Assembly: GCF_024345835.1 (NCBI RefSeq)
Contig: NZ_JAGQBW010000006.1
Location: 62,001 to 126,000, forward strand
DNA length: 64,000 bases
Origin: Synechococcus sp. HJ21-Hayes
GTDB lineage: Bacteria > Cyanobacteriota > Cyanobacteriia > PCC-6307 > Cyanobiaceae
Direction of reading: 5' to 3'
Position 1 is the stretch's first letter. Every line of letters starts with the position of its first letter. The translations under genes and the position numbers were made by a program. The notes beneath the pieces were generated by a model. It ran no database searches. It saw only the letters and a program-made list of their open reading frames with translations, and was not told where the DNA came from. Positions 32,024-41,548 of this stretch are shown here, piece by piece.

Positions 32024-33832
32024 ATGACCGATGCACCCGTCTCCCGGATCCGCAATTTCTGCATCATTGCCCACATCGACCATGGGAAATCGACCCTGGC
32101 CGACCGGCTGCTGCAGGACACCGGCACGGTGGCGGCCCGCGACATGCAGGAGCAGTTCCTGGACAACATGGAACTGGAGCGGGAGCGCGGCATCACCATC
32201 AAGCTCCAGGCGGCCCGCATGGAATACAAGGCGGCCGACGGTGAGGCCTACATCCTCAACCTGATCGACACCCCCGGACACGTTGATTTCAGCTACGAGG
32301 TGAGCCGCTCGTTGCAGGCCTGTGAGGGGGCCCTGTTGGTGGTGGATGCCAGCCAGGGGGTGGAGGCCCAGACCCTCGCCAATGTGTATCTGGCGATCGA
32401 GAACAACCTCGAGATCATTCCCGTTCTCAACAAGATCGATCTGCCCGGTGCCGATCCCGAGCGCATCGCTGAGGAGATTGAGGCGATCATCGGCCTCGAT
32501 TGCACCAATGCCATCCACTGCTCGGCCAAAACAGGCCTCGGCGTTCCCGACATCCTGCAGGCGGTGGTGGATCGGGTGCCGCCCCCGCCGGACAAGGTGG
32601 CCGAGCCCCTGCGGGCACTGATCTTCGACTCGTACTACGACCCCTACCGGGGCGTGATCGTGTACTTCCGAGTGATTTCCGGCTCGATCAGCAAGAAGGA
32701 CAAGGTGCTGCTGATGGCCAGCAAGAAAACCTATGAGCTCGATGAAGTGGGCGTGATGGCGCCCGATCAACGCCAGGTGGAGAGCCTGCATGCCGGTGAG
32801 GTGGGCTACTTGTCGGCATCCATCAAGGCCGTGGCCGATGCGCGCGTGGGCGACACCATCACCCTGGTGAACAATCCAGCTGATGCACCTCTGCCTGGCT
32901 ACACCGAGGCCAAGCCGATGGTGTTCTGCGGCCTGTTCCCCACGGATGCGGATCAGTATCCGGATCTGCGCGAGGCGCTTGACAAGCTGCAGCTCTCCGA
33001 TGCGGCCCTCAAATACGAGCCGGAAACCAGCAGTGCCATGGGCTTTGGCTTCCGCTGCGGCTTCCTGGGGCTGCTGCACATGGAGATTGTGCAGGAGCGG
33101 CTCGAGCGGGAATACAACTTGGATCTGATCGTCACCGCGCCATCGGTGATCTATCAGGTGAACATGATTGATGGCGACACCATGATGGTGGACAACCCCG
33201 CTACGCTGCCCGATCCACAGAAGCGCGAATCGATCGAAGAGCCCTATGTGAAGCTCGAGATCTATACGCCTAACTCCTACAACGGCACCCTGATGGAGCT
33301 GTGCCAGGAGCGGCGTGGTGAGTTCATCGATATGAAGTACATCACCACCGATCGCGTCACGCTGCACTACGAGATGCCCCTAGCGGAAGTGGTGACGGAC
33401 TTCTTCGATCAAATGAAGAGCCGCACCAAGGGCTATGCCTCCATGGAATACTCCCTGATCGGCTACCGCAAGAACGAGCTGGTGCGTCTGGATGTGCTGA
33501 TCAACGGTGAAAAGGCTGATCCCCTCACCACGATCGTGCACCGCGACAAGGCCTACAACGTGGGTAAGGGGCTGGTGGAGAAGCTCAAGGAACTGATCCC
33601 GCGCCAGCAGTTCAAGATTCCCATCCAGGCCTCGATCGGCAGCCGCGTGATCGCCTCCGAAAGCATCAGTGCCATGCGCAAGGATGTGCTTGCCAAGTGC
33701 TACGGCGGCGACATCTCCCGCAAGAAGAAGCTGCTGCAGAAGCAGGCCAAGGGCAAGAAGCGCATGAAGGCGATGGGCAAGGTGGATGTGCCCCAGGAGG
33801 CCTTCATGGCGGTGCTCAAACTCAACCAGTGA
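32024..33832 (+). CDS. lepA: Elongation factor 4
   Basis: Ribosome-associated GTPase. The G1 P-loop is [21 protein letters not shown]3 is [16 protein letters not shown], and G4 and G5 follow ([14 protein letters not shown]). The LepA-specific C-terminal domain includes [20 protein letters not shown] and [15 protein letters not shown]. 602 residues, full length. Preceded by a divergent small gene and followed by a 530-base gap. Confidence 0.98.
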   Translation: MTDAPVSRIRNFCIIAHIDHGKSTLADRLLQDTGTVAARDMQEQFLDNMELERERGITIKLQAARMEYKAADGEAYILNLIDTPGHVDFSYEVSRSLQACEGALLVVDASQGVEAQTLANVYLAIENNLEIIPVLNKIDLPGADPERIAEEIEAIIGLDCTNAIHCSAKTGLGVPDILQAVVDRVPPPPDKVAEPLRALIFDSYYDPYRGVIVYFRVISGSISKKDKVLLMASKKTYELDEVGVMAPDQRQVESLHAGEVGYLSASIKAVADARVGDTITLVNNPADAPLPGYTEAKPMVFCGLFPTDADQYPDLREALDKLQLSDAALKYEPETSSAMGFGFRCGFLGLLHMEIVQERLEREYNLDLIVTAPSVIYQVNMIDGDTMMVDNPATLPDPQKRESIEEPYVKLEIYTPNSYNGTLMELCQERRGEFIDMKYITTDRVTLHYEMPLAEVVTDFFDQMKSRTKGYASMEYSLIGYRKNELVRLDVLINGEKADPLTTIVHRDKAYNVGKGLVEKLKELIPRQQFKIPIQASIGSRVIASESISAMRKDVLAKCYGGDISRKKKLLQKQAKGKKRMKAMGKVDVPQEAFMAVLKLNQ

Positions 33833-34364
33833 GCCACATTGCAACGGCTGCGGCGGCCCTGTAATCGTGCCGCCGGCTCCGAGCTCTGGACGATTCCTTG
33901 CGCCGGCCTTGAGCAGTTCGTGGCCGATATGCGGTGGAGCTGGTGCCCCTCGCCAACTTTCTAGTATTCACCGGCTGGTGTGGCGTTCCTGCAGCAGTAA
34001 ACCCAGGCCTTCCGGCCGCTTTTAGCCCACGGCCATGATCGACGGGTGGAAGGGTTGCGGGCGGCGATCCTGCACACCGCCAAGGGCGGCACGATCTCCG
34101 CGATGGCCATGCTGCGCGAGCTGCCTTCCACCGTCGTGGTTGAACTGGGCGTACCTCCCAAGCAGCGCTCCAGCCTGGCTTGCGAGAACCCACAGCAATG
34201 CACGTTGACGCTGAGCTGGTGAGTGTTCTTGCCGGTCTGTCTGCAGGCGGCGGCACCCGACCCTTTGCTGCCTACGGCAGCACCTTGATGCGATCTCGGA
34301 CCACATGATGACCAAAACCTAGACGGCAGGGGAATGCTCAGCCCATGGTTTGCCGGAATGCTCC
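33833..34364. other. Intergenic gap between lepA and the pilus locus, no gene supported
   Basis: All frames in these 532 bases lack convincing coding character. The best is a 58-codon plus-strand frame from a GTG at 34046 to a TGA at 34220-34222 (starting VEGLRAAILHTAKGGTISAM), without a recognisable ribosome site or family. I do not call it. No tRNA, terminator with T-run or repeat of note is seen. Confidence 0.4.
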
Positions 34365-34811
34365 ATGGTTCAGCGTGTTCATCCGCCCCGGGATGGCGGA
34401 TTTGTGTTGCCCCTGTCGATCACAGGCGCCCTGGTTTTGCTGCTGAGCAGCCTGTCGCTCCAGACGTTGGTGCTACATACCCGTCGGGTGCAGGCGTCTG
34501 AGCGCACGCGACTGCGTGCGGACGATCGCCTGGCCTCGGCGGCGCACAGGGTTGCGGCGGCATTCCAGGGGCGCTTCGCTTGTCTGCAGGCTGTGCCACT
34601 GGCCGCTTGGCGGGTTGGGGCGCTGCCAACCAGCTGTCCTGGTGATCTGGATCCACGCCCCTTGCAGCGGCTGTCGATTGATGGCCAGGTGGTGCAGTTG
34701 GCCGCATGGGAGCCGCAGCAGGGTGGCGGTGCATTGCGGCTGCAGCAGGCCGTTGGTGGCTTGACACGCCGCTACTGGCTGGGTGCGTCAGGTGTGAAGG
34801 AGCTGGGCTGA
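34365..34811 (+). CDS. Minor pilin-like protein, PilX type
   Basis: The N-terminus has a prepilin-type boundary: DGG then FVLPLSITGALVLLLSSLSL as the transmembrane N-helix. The position-5 residue is not Glu, as in PilX/GspK-like minor pilins. The rest is about 100 residues with no motif. I start at the ATG at 34365. It is the first of four same-strand pilin-like genes and overlaps the next by one base (TGATG). A role in pilus initiation is inferred from family and context. Confidence 0.7.
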   Translation: MVQRVHPPRDGGFVLPLSITGALVLLLSSLSLQTLVLHTRRVQASERTRLRADDRLASAAHRVAAAFQGRFACLQAVPLAAWRVGALPTSCPGDLDPRPLQRLSIDGQVVQLAAWEPQQGGGALRLQQAVGGLTRRYWLGASGVKELG

Positions 34812-35233
34812 TGCAGTTGGTGGAAGTGATGATGGCCGCGGCCGTGTTCACGGCGGCATCCGGCGGTTCCTTGCAGGTGTTTGCCCGGATGGCAAGCAGC
34901 AGTCAGCAAGCCGAGCTGCGGCAGCGCCAGCTGGAGCGTATCGAGCTGGACCGTCTGCAGTTGCAGGCCCTCTGGCGACGGGAGCTTCTGGGCCAGGCGG
35001 TCTGTATCAGCAGCATTGATCAGATCAGGGCAATGGCTGCGACGCTGCCGCCGCCGCCTCAGGTGGTGCGGGACCTGCGCGCTGGTGATCAAGTTGATGA
35101 GCTGAGGTTGCGTTGGCGGTTCGAGGGTGAGCCTGGGGTTGTGCGAGAGCGCTTACTGACAATGGCCGGTCTGGGAGCTTCCTGTAAGGCCACCGCGCCG
35201 CTTACCGACAGCCAAGTGGAGGGGGTGGAGTGA
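34811..35233 (+). CDS. Minor pilin-like protein that starts at the mature N-terminus
   Basis: The protein begins MQLVEVMMAAAVFTAASGGS. If Met is position +1, the conserved Glu falls at +5 of a pilin N-helix. The usual leader peptide with Gly at -1 is missing: no GTG or TTG start lies nearby in this frame, while a GAAGGAG ribosome site stands eight bases before the ATG. It may be inserted without prepilin-peptidase processing, or the call of start may be wrong. It overlaps both neighbours in the pilin operon. 140 residues, function inferred as minor pilin of PilV type. Confidence 0.6.
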   Translation: MQLVEVMMAAAVFTAASGGSLQVFARMASSSQQAELRQRQLERIELDRLQLQALWRRELLGQAVCISSIDQIRAMAATLPPPPQVVRDLRAGDQVDELRLRWRFEGEPGVVRERLLTMAGLGASCKATAPLTDSQVEGVE

Positions 35234-35739
35234 TGCGCCATACCCCCACCGCCTATGGCCCTGATGGGTTCTCTCTGACCGAGCTGCTCATGGGGGTCGT
35301 CGTCCTGGGGCTGCTGGCAACGTTGGGCTGGAACGGCGGCCGCGAAAGCCTGGCTCGCCAGCGGCTTGAGGCAGCCACACGCCGGCTGGATCAGGGCATC
35401 CAGCGAGGCCGCGCTGAAGCCCAGCGGCAGGGGCGTGCCTGTGGCCTGAGCCTGCAACCGGATGGTTGGGCACCGCCTGCGCTGAGCACACTGCCAGCGT
35501 GTGTTCAAACGCTGGAGAGCTTGAAGGAGCCGATTGCTGCAGGCGACGTGCGGCTTGTGCATAACTTCCCGGCGATGTTGCGCTTCAGTAGCAACGGGCT
35601 GGTACTCGATGGCGGCACGGCCGTGGTCAGTGCTGCTGGAACGTCTTTGCAGCGTTGCCTGGTGATGGCTCTGCCACTGGGGATCACCAGGCTGGGCCAG
35701 CATCGGAGCGGTCGCTGTGAACCCGACCCCTCGCTGTGA
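35233..35739 (+). CDS. FimT/GspH-like pseudopilin
   Basis: The prepilin site is DG then FSLTELLMGVVVLGLLATLG, with Glu at position 5, followed by RQRLEAATRRLDQGIQRGRA, typical of FimT/GspH pseudopilins. 168 residues from the ATG at 35233; a GTG one codon earlier is possible. FimT-like minor pilins take part in pilus assembly and, in some bacteria, DNA binding for transformation. It overlaps the next gene's start. Confidence 0.8.
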   Translation: MRHTPTAYGPDGFSLTELLMGVVVLGLLATLGWNGGRESLARQRLEAATRRLDQGIQRGRAEAQRQGRACGLSLQPDGWAPPALSTLPACVQTLESLKEPIAAGDVRLVHNFPAMLRFSSNGLVLDGGTAVVSAAGTSLQRCLVMALPLGITRLGQHRSGRCEPDPSL

Positions 35740-36379
35740 AGCCATGGCCGGCTTTTCCCTAGTGGAGCTGATGCTGTCGTTGAGCCTGGGATTGGTGCTC
35801 AGCGGAGTGATGCTGCAAGGTTTGATGGCTGAGGGCCAGAACGGAGCCCGTTTGTCTCGTTTGCTGCGCGAACGGGCCTGGCAACGGCGCACACTTGAGC
35901 TGGTGAAGAGCGATCTCGCTCAGGCCATTGTTGTCAGCGAAACGCCGGAACGCGAGCCGCATGGCTGCAACCTGGCGGGCAGGCAGCCGGTTCTGCACCT
36001 GAGCACCGCAGCTGGACCGATCACCTATTCGGTGGGTCCGGCACCTAGTGCGATCTGGCGAGGCCGGGTGCTGATGCGCTGCGGGCCTGCGTTTGGGCTG
36101 GATGGGCAGTTCACCCATGGCTCCCAGCTACTCAATCGCGTGGTGATTGATGCTCTGGCGGTTCAGCCCCAGGGATCCATGGATTGCGCGCAATGGCTTG
36201 GTTCAGCTAGGGACATTGCTATGCGTCAGTTGGCGGGCCTTTCAAATCAGCCATTCGCGGCCTGCTTGGATCCGCACACCGGTTTGATCGCCCTGAGGAT
36301 TGAGCAGCGGTTTGATGGAATGAGGATGGAAAAACAACAACGGATTGCACTTGAGCTTGTGGTTGGGACGGGAGTGTGA
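35717..36379 (+). CDS. PilW-like minor pilin
   Basis: Prepilin site AG then FSLVELMLSLSLGLVLSGVM, Glu at position 5. The 220-residue protein is PilW/PilJ-like in length, with paired cysteines in the body. It starts at the GTG at 35717 and overlaps the previous gene by 23 bases. It ends the four-gene plus-strand pilin set and converges on the regulator gene at 36509. Confidence 0.8.
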   Translation: MNPTPRCEAMAGFSLVELMLSLSLGLVLSGVMLQGLMAEGQNGARLSRLLRERAWQRRTLELVKSDLAQAIVVSETPEREPHGCNLAGRQPVLHLSTAAGPITYSVGPAPSAIWRGRVLMRCGPAFGLDGQFTHGSQLLNRVVIDALAVQPQGSMDCAQWLGSARDIAMRQLAGLSNQPFAACLDPHTGLIALRIEQRFDGMRMEKQQRIALELVVGTGV

Positions 36380-36508
36380 GATCTGAGCTTTACCACACCT
36401 TATGCTATTCTTGGAATCAGTTAAACTCGAGTAAGCGAGCATTCTTTGTCAGAGATGCCTCCTTCTTCGGTCTCGTGCAAGGGGGGCGGCTGAATTTAGC
36501 GAAGCTCG

Positions 36509-37225
36509 CTATCCTTCCTGTCGCATCATGAAGCCAACGCCACGAACGGTATGAATCAGTTTTGCAAGGCCCGGCCTTTCGATTTTTTGGCGTAAATAGC
36601 GAATGTAGACGTCCAGCAAGTTGTTGTCTCCGTAGAAGTTGTCTCCCCATACGGCCCGCATGATCTCTTGGCGGGAATGAACCTTGCCTGGCGTCTTCAT
36701 GAGGAACGAGAGGAGTTGATACTCCTTGTTCGAGAGTTGTATTTTGCTTTCTCCTCTTGTGACGTCGTGGCTGGCAAGATTTAGCAAGAGATTGCCAACT
36801 TGAAGAGTCTCGGCGTTGGTTCGCGGCCCTGTTCCAGATGACGAGCGTCGATACAGCGCTCGCAGCCGTGCAAGTAGCTCATCGATGGAGAAAGGTTTGG
36901 TCAGGTAATCGTCAGCACCGCTATCCAATGCACTGACGCGATCTTTGATGTCATCATGGGCTGTCAGCATGAGAATGGGTATGGAGATCGCGGTTGCACG
37001 TATGCGCGCACAGATTTCAAGACCGCTGAAGTCCGGTAGGTTCCAGTCAAGAACCATCAGGTCGGGACTTGGTTCACTGCGGAGGGCGATTAAGCCGCTA
37101 GCCCCGTCTTTGGCAACGGAAACTCTGTAGCCCTCAACTTCCAGTTCGCTTTGAAGTAGAGCTGTGATGAGATCCTCGTCGTCAATAACAAGAATATGAG
37201 GTTGGTCGTTGTCTGGCTCGGTCAT
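36509..37225 (-). CDS. OmpR/PhoB-family response regulator
   Basis: Receiver domain with acidic pocket HILVIDDEDLITALLQSE, phosphoacceptor Asp in LMVLDWNLPDFSGLEI, and conserved Lys in YLTKPFSIDELLARLR. The C-terminal winged helix is complete (SNKEYQLLSFLMKTPGKVHS, then LLDVYIRYLRQKIE and the HTVRGVGFMM hairpin). It is a DNA-binding transcription regulator. It is the last gene of the minus-strand array that begins with pilin genes and includes the sensor kinase 123 bases upstream. Confidence 0.95.
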   Translation of the reverse strand: MTEPDNDQPHILVIDDEDLITALLQSELEVEGYRVSVAKDGASGLIALRSEPSPDLMVLDWNLPDFSGLEICARIRATAISIPILMLTAHDDIKDRVSALDSGADDYLTKPFSIDELLARLRALYRRSSSGTGPRTNAETLQVGNLLLNLASHDVTRGESKIQLSNKEYQLLSFLMKTPGKVHSRQEIMRAVWGDNFYGDNNLLDVYIRYLRQKIERPGLAKLIHTVRGVGFMMRQEG

Positions 37226-37347
37226 GAGCTGAATGAGCCGGGATCAGAATCTCGGTTGGTCCTCAATCCATTCTGGTGCTGATTCTCGAAGTGGGCAAGG
37301 GCTGCTGCTCAATTGAAACTGAGTGGGACGCCAGCGAACAGCCGACA

Positions 37348-38787
37348 TTATGGTTCCGTTGCGATGGACAAGTGGAGCTCAAAGCGGCTGCCGACGCCAG
37401 GCGTACTGCAAACCTCGATCCGACCACCCATGGCATCAATGAGCACTTGGACGATTGAGAGTCCTAAGCCTGAACCCGAGCTGCGTTGGCTGGTGGCTCC
37501 CCGATAGAAACGCTTGAAGATATGAGGCAGTTCTTCGGCGTGGATTCCATCGCCGTGGTCGCTCACTGCGATCACATACACATCAGCCTGTGTGCTGATG
37601 CTAATTTCTATTGGTTTGCCCTTTGCTGAGTATTTATCGGCATTCTCAATTAGATTGATGATCACTTGCTTGAGTTGATCTGGGCACGCCAAAATCATGA
37701 GATGTTGACCTTCTGCTATCTCATTGGAATTCAAGGTGACCAGTCTGCCCATGGTTTGGCTGCTCTGGGTGATCACATCTCTGAGCAAAGGAAGTGGATC
37801 TATCGCCTCGAGACTAATTGCCAATTGGTGACAGTCACTGCGGGAGAGTGAGAGGAGATTCCCAAGCAGCCTGGCCATCCGTTGCGCCTCTTGTTCGGCA
37901 ATGGTCAGATTCTCTCTGTCATTGGTCTGAAGTGTTGTGCTTCGGCGCAGGGTTCGCTGCAGGTAGCCTGAAACGATGGTCAGCGGTGTTCTCAGTTCGT
38001 GAGAAACACTACTGACAAAACTCTGCTGCTGCTGCCAGGCTTCTGTTAGACGGTTGATTAGTTGATTATAGGCAGCGGCCAGTTCTGTGACTTCTGATGG
38101 GGAGTACTGAATGGCAATATGGCTCTGCGGCAAATTGTCTGAATTTACAGTTGCTGCTGCTTTACTAAGCTGGCGTAGTGGCCGTACGATACGTCTCACC
38201 AATCGCGTGGTCAGCTGCAGACTTAGCAATAGGGCTCCACCCCAAGTCAGGGCCAGCAGCAGGTACTGGTGATTAATGGCAGTTGTGAAAGCTGTGATGT
38301 TTTGAGCCACACCAATTTGAAGACCAGGAATTTCAGATTCACTCACTATCGAGAGAATGGTGGTGCCATCGCTGAGATGGGTGTAGGTGGGCTTGCTTTG
38401 TTGGTTGCGATTGCCGCGACTAGCCAATTGCCAGATGACGTCGGGTGGTACGGAGCCTTCTGATCTGCTTGGTAATAAGTGACTGCCATCATCGAGTTCG
38501 AGCCAGACCGTGTGCTGCCAGTTTGTTTGTTGTTCACGAGCTTGCAATAATTTGCGGTCACGTTCAAGACCTGGTAGTTCCACAACTGCTTTGGCTTCCT
38601 TGCTGATGCCCTGGTTCACAAGCTGGCTTTGTTTGTGAAGCTCTTTTAATAGGTTCTGATTACTGACCCATAAAGTGGCCAGGCTAGCGACTGTAAAACC
38701 AGTTACCACTACCAAGCCAGTGGCCAGCTGTAGCTGCCCTTCGATACTGCTAGGCAGTAGCTTTTTCCAGCCTGAATTCATTCTCAT
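37348..38787 (-). CDS. Sensor histidine kinase
   Basis: I start at the ATG at 38787 (MRMNSGWKKLLPSSIEGQLQ), which overlaps the upstream receiver gene's stop as ATGA. It has an N-terminal membrane segment (LATGLVVVTGFTVASLATLW), a periplasmic region of roughly 120 residues, a second membrane segment (YLLLALTWGGALLLSLQLT) and a HAMP-like linker. Phospho-acceptor His is in FVSSVSHELRTPLTIVSGYL. The ATP domain has N box VIINLIENADKYSAKG and G boxes SDHGDGI and GSGLGLSIVQ. All motifs are intact. Confidence 0.95.
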   Translation of the reverse strand: MRMNSGWKKLLPSSIEGQLQLATGLVVVTGFTVASLATLWVSNQNLLKELHKQSQLVNQGISKEAKAVVELPGLERDRKLLQAREQQTNWQHTVWLELDDGSHLLPSRSEGSVPPDVIWQLASRGNRNQQSKPTYTHLSDGTTILSIVSESEIPGLQIGVAQNITAFTTAINHQYLLLALTWGGALLLSLQLTTRLVRRIVRPLRQLSKAAATVNSDNLPQSHIAIQYSPSEVTELAAAYNQLINRLTEAWQQQQSFVSSVSHELRTPLTIVSGYLQRTLRRSTTLQTNDRENLTIAEQEAQRMARLLGNLLSLSRSDCHQLAISLEAIDPLPLLRDVITQSSQTMGRLVTLNSNEIAEGQHLMILACPDQLKQVIINLIENADKYSAKGKPIEISISTQADVYVIAVSDHGDGIHAEELPHIFKRFYRGATSQRSSGSGLGLSIVQVLIDAMGGRIEVCSTPGVGSRFELHLSIATEP

Positions 38788-39149
38788 CTGGATGATAGGT
38801 GCATCTGCAGTAACGCTGGCAGGTTCTGCAATAGGTCTGATTTCAGGATGCAGCTCGTTGCTCCTGATTCGTAGGCTTCTCTCCAAAGCTTTGGATCGCA
38901 CAAGGCTGTAAAGATGATGACTTTTGTGGTGATGCCTCTTTCGCGCAGATTGCGCAGGCATTCAATTCCACCAATGCCGGGCATCAGAAGATCCAGGAAA
39001 ATCAATCGAAATAGTGCTTCGTGAGCGATGGCTAGTATTTCTTCGGCGCAGCCAAATTCCGTAGTTATATAGCCTTCGTCATTCAGTTCTGCCGACAAGA
39101 GTTTCCTGATTCTGATATCGTCGTCAACAATGGCGATGGACTTTTCCAC
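38784..39149 (-). CDS. Stand-alone receiver-domain protein
   Basis: The 121-residue protein is only a receiver domain: SIAIVDDDIRIRKLLSAELN, phosphoacceptor Asp in LIFLDLLMPGIGGIECLRNL, switch Thr in VIIFTALCDPKLW, and conserved Lys in SCILKSDLL. No output domain is present. It starts 48 bases after the vWA-pilin stop and its stop overlaps the kinase start, so it is embedded in the same transcript. Such proteins can act as phosphate shuttles or bind partner proteins. Confidence 0.88.
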   Translation of the reverse strand: MEKSIAIVDDDIRIRKLLSAELNDEGYITTEFGCAEEILAIAHEALFRLIFLDLLMPGIGGIECLRNLRERGITTKVIIFTALCDPKLWREAYESGATSCILKSDLLQNLPALLQMHLSSR

Positions 39150-39196
39150 GCACTTCGAGAATCTTGCTTAGGGGCAGGGCAGGCGAATGCTGTGGC

Positions 39197-40825
39197 TCAG
39201 TTGACAGATGTATAAGCTTGGTTCACAAGTTTGTAAACGCCGCTCGATCCATCGCTGATCAGCTTTAGCCAAACGGAGTCTTGGCCTATTGATACTGTAT
39301 TGACGGTCAAGCGGTTTGACCGGCTGTTGTTCATATTGAGATAGGTATTGGCGGTCCGCTGGTAATCAGAAGCTGACCAGCTGCCACCATTTCGGTCGTT
39401 ATTGGGGTCGCCATCCGTCATGAAATACAGGCTCTTGGCTGTGGCTACTCCCATGGCCTTGTCAAGACTTGACCATGGACTTGTTCCTCCCCAGCGAGTG
39501 ACATCGCCGCTGGAGAGTGTATTCACAAATGCTAGCGCGCTGCTTCGGTTGCTATTGGTGAGGGGCGTCATGTTTCCATTCATCCAGGCTCGATGGTTGA
39601 GATAACCAGGAGAGCTGAATACCTGGAGGCTGATGTTTGCTGCACTTGGTAAGGATGTCAGCAGGTTGCGAAGTTCATTCTGCAACGACTCCATCCTCGT
39701 GACCAGACAGTTGCGCCGGGTACTCATGTATGACGAGCCGTTAAAGTAAATTCGCGACGAGCTATTTGTTGTTGTGCCCCAAGTGATGCAGGCACTCATT
39801 GATCCCGATCCATCCACAATGATCTGGAGGGAATCGCTGTTCATTGGTATTCCGTAAAAGCTGCATGTACTGCCCGTGCAGCCAGAGAGTGTTGTTGGAG
39901 ACGCTGTTCCAGCGGGGTCCCCATTCATTACTTCATAGTAGGAATCACTCCTGGCCACCTTGTCGGCACGCGCGTAGGCCATTAAGTTGAGTTCCACGGT
40001 CGCAGCTTTGTTGCTGCCGGGCAATTGCAGAAAGCTTTGCTGAACATTGTCGCCATCTTCGGTTGGATCGACGAGTTTCAGCATCTTGCGAATTGGATCT
40101 GTCTGTATCGCGATCGCTGGCTCCCTGTAACGCCCGATCTTGCTTCGATTGTTACTGTCAAGACTTGTATCCACCGCGTCGACAATTTGGCCGAGGCTTA
40201 GGACCTCTTTGTTATTGCCTTTGGGAGGCTCACAGGTGCCATCATCTTGATCGCAAGGGATTGTGCCAATGTTTTCAAGAATCGTGGCCAGAATAAGATC
40301 TTCAGTCTCGTAGCGACCATCTGCATTAAGTGGAGGGCCGCAGCGTATCAGTGCATAGTTCAACCCATTTTTCGCCAAGCCTAGACCGTAGATCACTGGT
40401 GTGTTTAGTTCGGCCATCTTCATCCCAAACATGGGGGTAAAGCTTCCACTCCCTTTGAGAGCTTTGCATTCCGCGATGACGGATGCGTACAATGGCTGAT
40501 CAGCATTGTCGAGGTTCGTGTAGTCACGATCAGAATCGTGGGTCCCCCCTCGTACAATCATGTATAAGCTTCGCTGAACTTCGGATCGAAGCATGCGCAT
40601 GCCACTAGTGGCGTTTGCTCTCAGGCTTGAGAGCTCACTACTGTGCTGAATCGATGAGCTGATCGTGCGGAGACCTGCGGCACCAGCTGTGATGAGTACA
40701 GCCCCAGCTGCTACCCCAATCACAGTCTCAGTGAGGCTATATCCTGAGTATGGATGTGACCGTCTGGCTGCTCTGCCTTTGCTGAGCTTGTTGAGGGCTG
40801 GCAGTGGATTTTGCATCGGCCTCAT
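39197..40825 (-). CDS. Pilin-like adhesin with von Willebrand factor A domain
   Basis: The N-terminus is a type III prepilin: YSG then YSLTETVIGVAAGAVLITAG, with Glu at position 5 of the mature form. The middle is about 260 residues with several cysteines. A von Willebrand factor A domain follows: MIDAS residues D338, S340, S342 (in VDGSGSMS), T448 (in WGGTSPW) and D471 (in FMTDGD), all in the right order. vWA domains bind ligands through a metal ion in adhesion. This is therefore a modular pilin likely to present an adhesive tip. Pilin-vWA fusions are known in Gram-positive type IV pili such as Streptococcus sanguinis PilB. 542 residues. Confidence 0.88.
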   Translation of the reverse strand: MRPMQNPLPALNKLSKGRAARRSHPYSGYSLTETVIGVAAGAVLITAGAAGLRTISSSIQHSSELSSLRANATSGMRMLRSEVQRSLYMIVRGGTHDSDRDYTNLDNADQPLYASVIAECKALKGSGSFTPMFGMKMAELNTPVIYGLGLAKNGLNYALIRCGPPLNADGRYETEDLILATILENIGTIPCDQDDGTCEPPKGNNKEVLSLGQIVDAVDTSLDSNNRSKIGRYREPAIAIQTDPIRKMLKLVDPTEDGDNVQQSFLQLPGSNKAATVELNLMAYARADKVARSDSYYEVMNGDPAGTASPTTLSGCTGSTCSFYGIPMNSDSLQIIVDGSGSMSACITWGTTTNSSSRIYFNGSSYMSTRRNCLVTRMESLQNELRNLLTSLPSAANISLQVFSSPGYLNHRAWMNGNMTPLTNSNRSSALAFVNTLSSGDVTRWGGTSPWSSLDKAMGVATAKSLYFMTDGDPNNDRNGGSWSASDYQRTANTYLNMNNSRSNRLTVNTVSIGQDSVWLKLISDGSSGVYKLVNQAYTSVN

Positions 40826-40903
40826 CGTCCTTCTTTTATTATCACCCTGCAGCAGAGACGGTGGATGAAAGTGATCTTCGGAGATTCTGAGAGTTTCATG
40901 AGC

Positions 40904-41548
40904 TTATTGATTGTGGCGACAGCTTCCTGCTGCGAAGTTGCCGCCAATCCATGTTCCCCTGATGAGGGAGCCGGTCATTGGCTCCAAGCTGAGACAGCGT
41001 TCGAACCCCTTTGCCTGATTGTGGAGTGTTCGTGAGCGTACGCGGATAATCAGTGGCTGATTACTGGTTGTTGCGTCGGGTGCTGAGACCCCTCCAACGG
41101 TGGTCATCGAAATGGAAGTCGGTGAAATGAGCAGCCTTAGATCGTTTCGTTGTTGGTTTGTTAGGGATCCTTTTAGGTTGGTCATCCTCAGTTCTGTTGA
41201 GGCCATATCTAGTCCATTCATGTCGGTCGGTTGCGGACAGTCCGTTCCTTCGCCTGTTGTGTCGATCTGTAGGCTTTCCAGCGCCATGGGATTAATTTCC
41301 ACCTCAGATCCTGCGCCGCTTGGGAAATTGATTTTGCAACTGTCCTGTCTGCCAATCATATTCGCTTTCAGTTGATTAATGCCTGCTTCCAGTTTGCTGG
41401 TATAGGAGTCCACCGCAGCTTGCTTGAACCTTTGCTGTAATTGGGGGATTGCGGCTGTTGCAAAGGCCGCACTGATCGCGAGGGTAATTAGAAGTTCCAG
41501 GAGGGAGAATCCGGTGCTCTCATGCGTGCATTTCATGGCAATGGGCAT
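40904..41548 (-). CDS. Minor pilin-like protein
   Basis: Prepilin site STG then FSLLELLITLAISAAFATAA, Glu at position 5. The 214-residue protein has four cysteines in the body, two of them near the ends (QDSCKINF and AGSCRHNQ) that may form a disulphide. It overlaps the previous gene in the array by 16 bases. Function inferred as minor pilin. Confidence 0.85.
   Translation of the reverse strand: MPIAMKCTHESTGFSLLELLITLAISAAFATAAIPQLQQRFKQAAVDSYTSKLEAGINQLKANMIGRQDSCKINFPSGAGSEVEINPMALESLQIDTTGEGTDCPQPTDMNGLDMASTELRMTNLKGSLTNQQRNDLRLLISPTSISMTTVGGVSAPDATTSNQPLIIRVRSRTLHNQAKGFERCLSLEPMTGSLIRGTWIGGNFAAGSCRHNQ

Noticed and set aside
34046-34222. 58-codon plus-strand frame from a GTG in the lepA-pilus gap
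   Set aside because: No ribosome site, no family match, and a non-ATG start with no supporting context.
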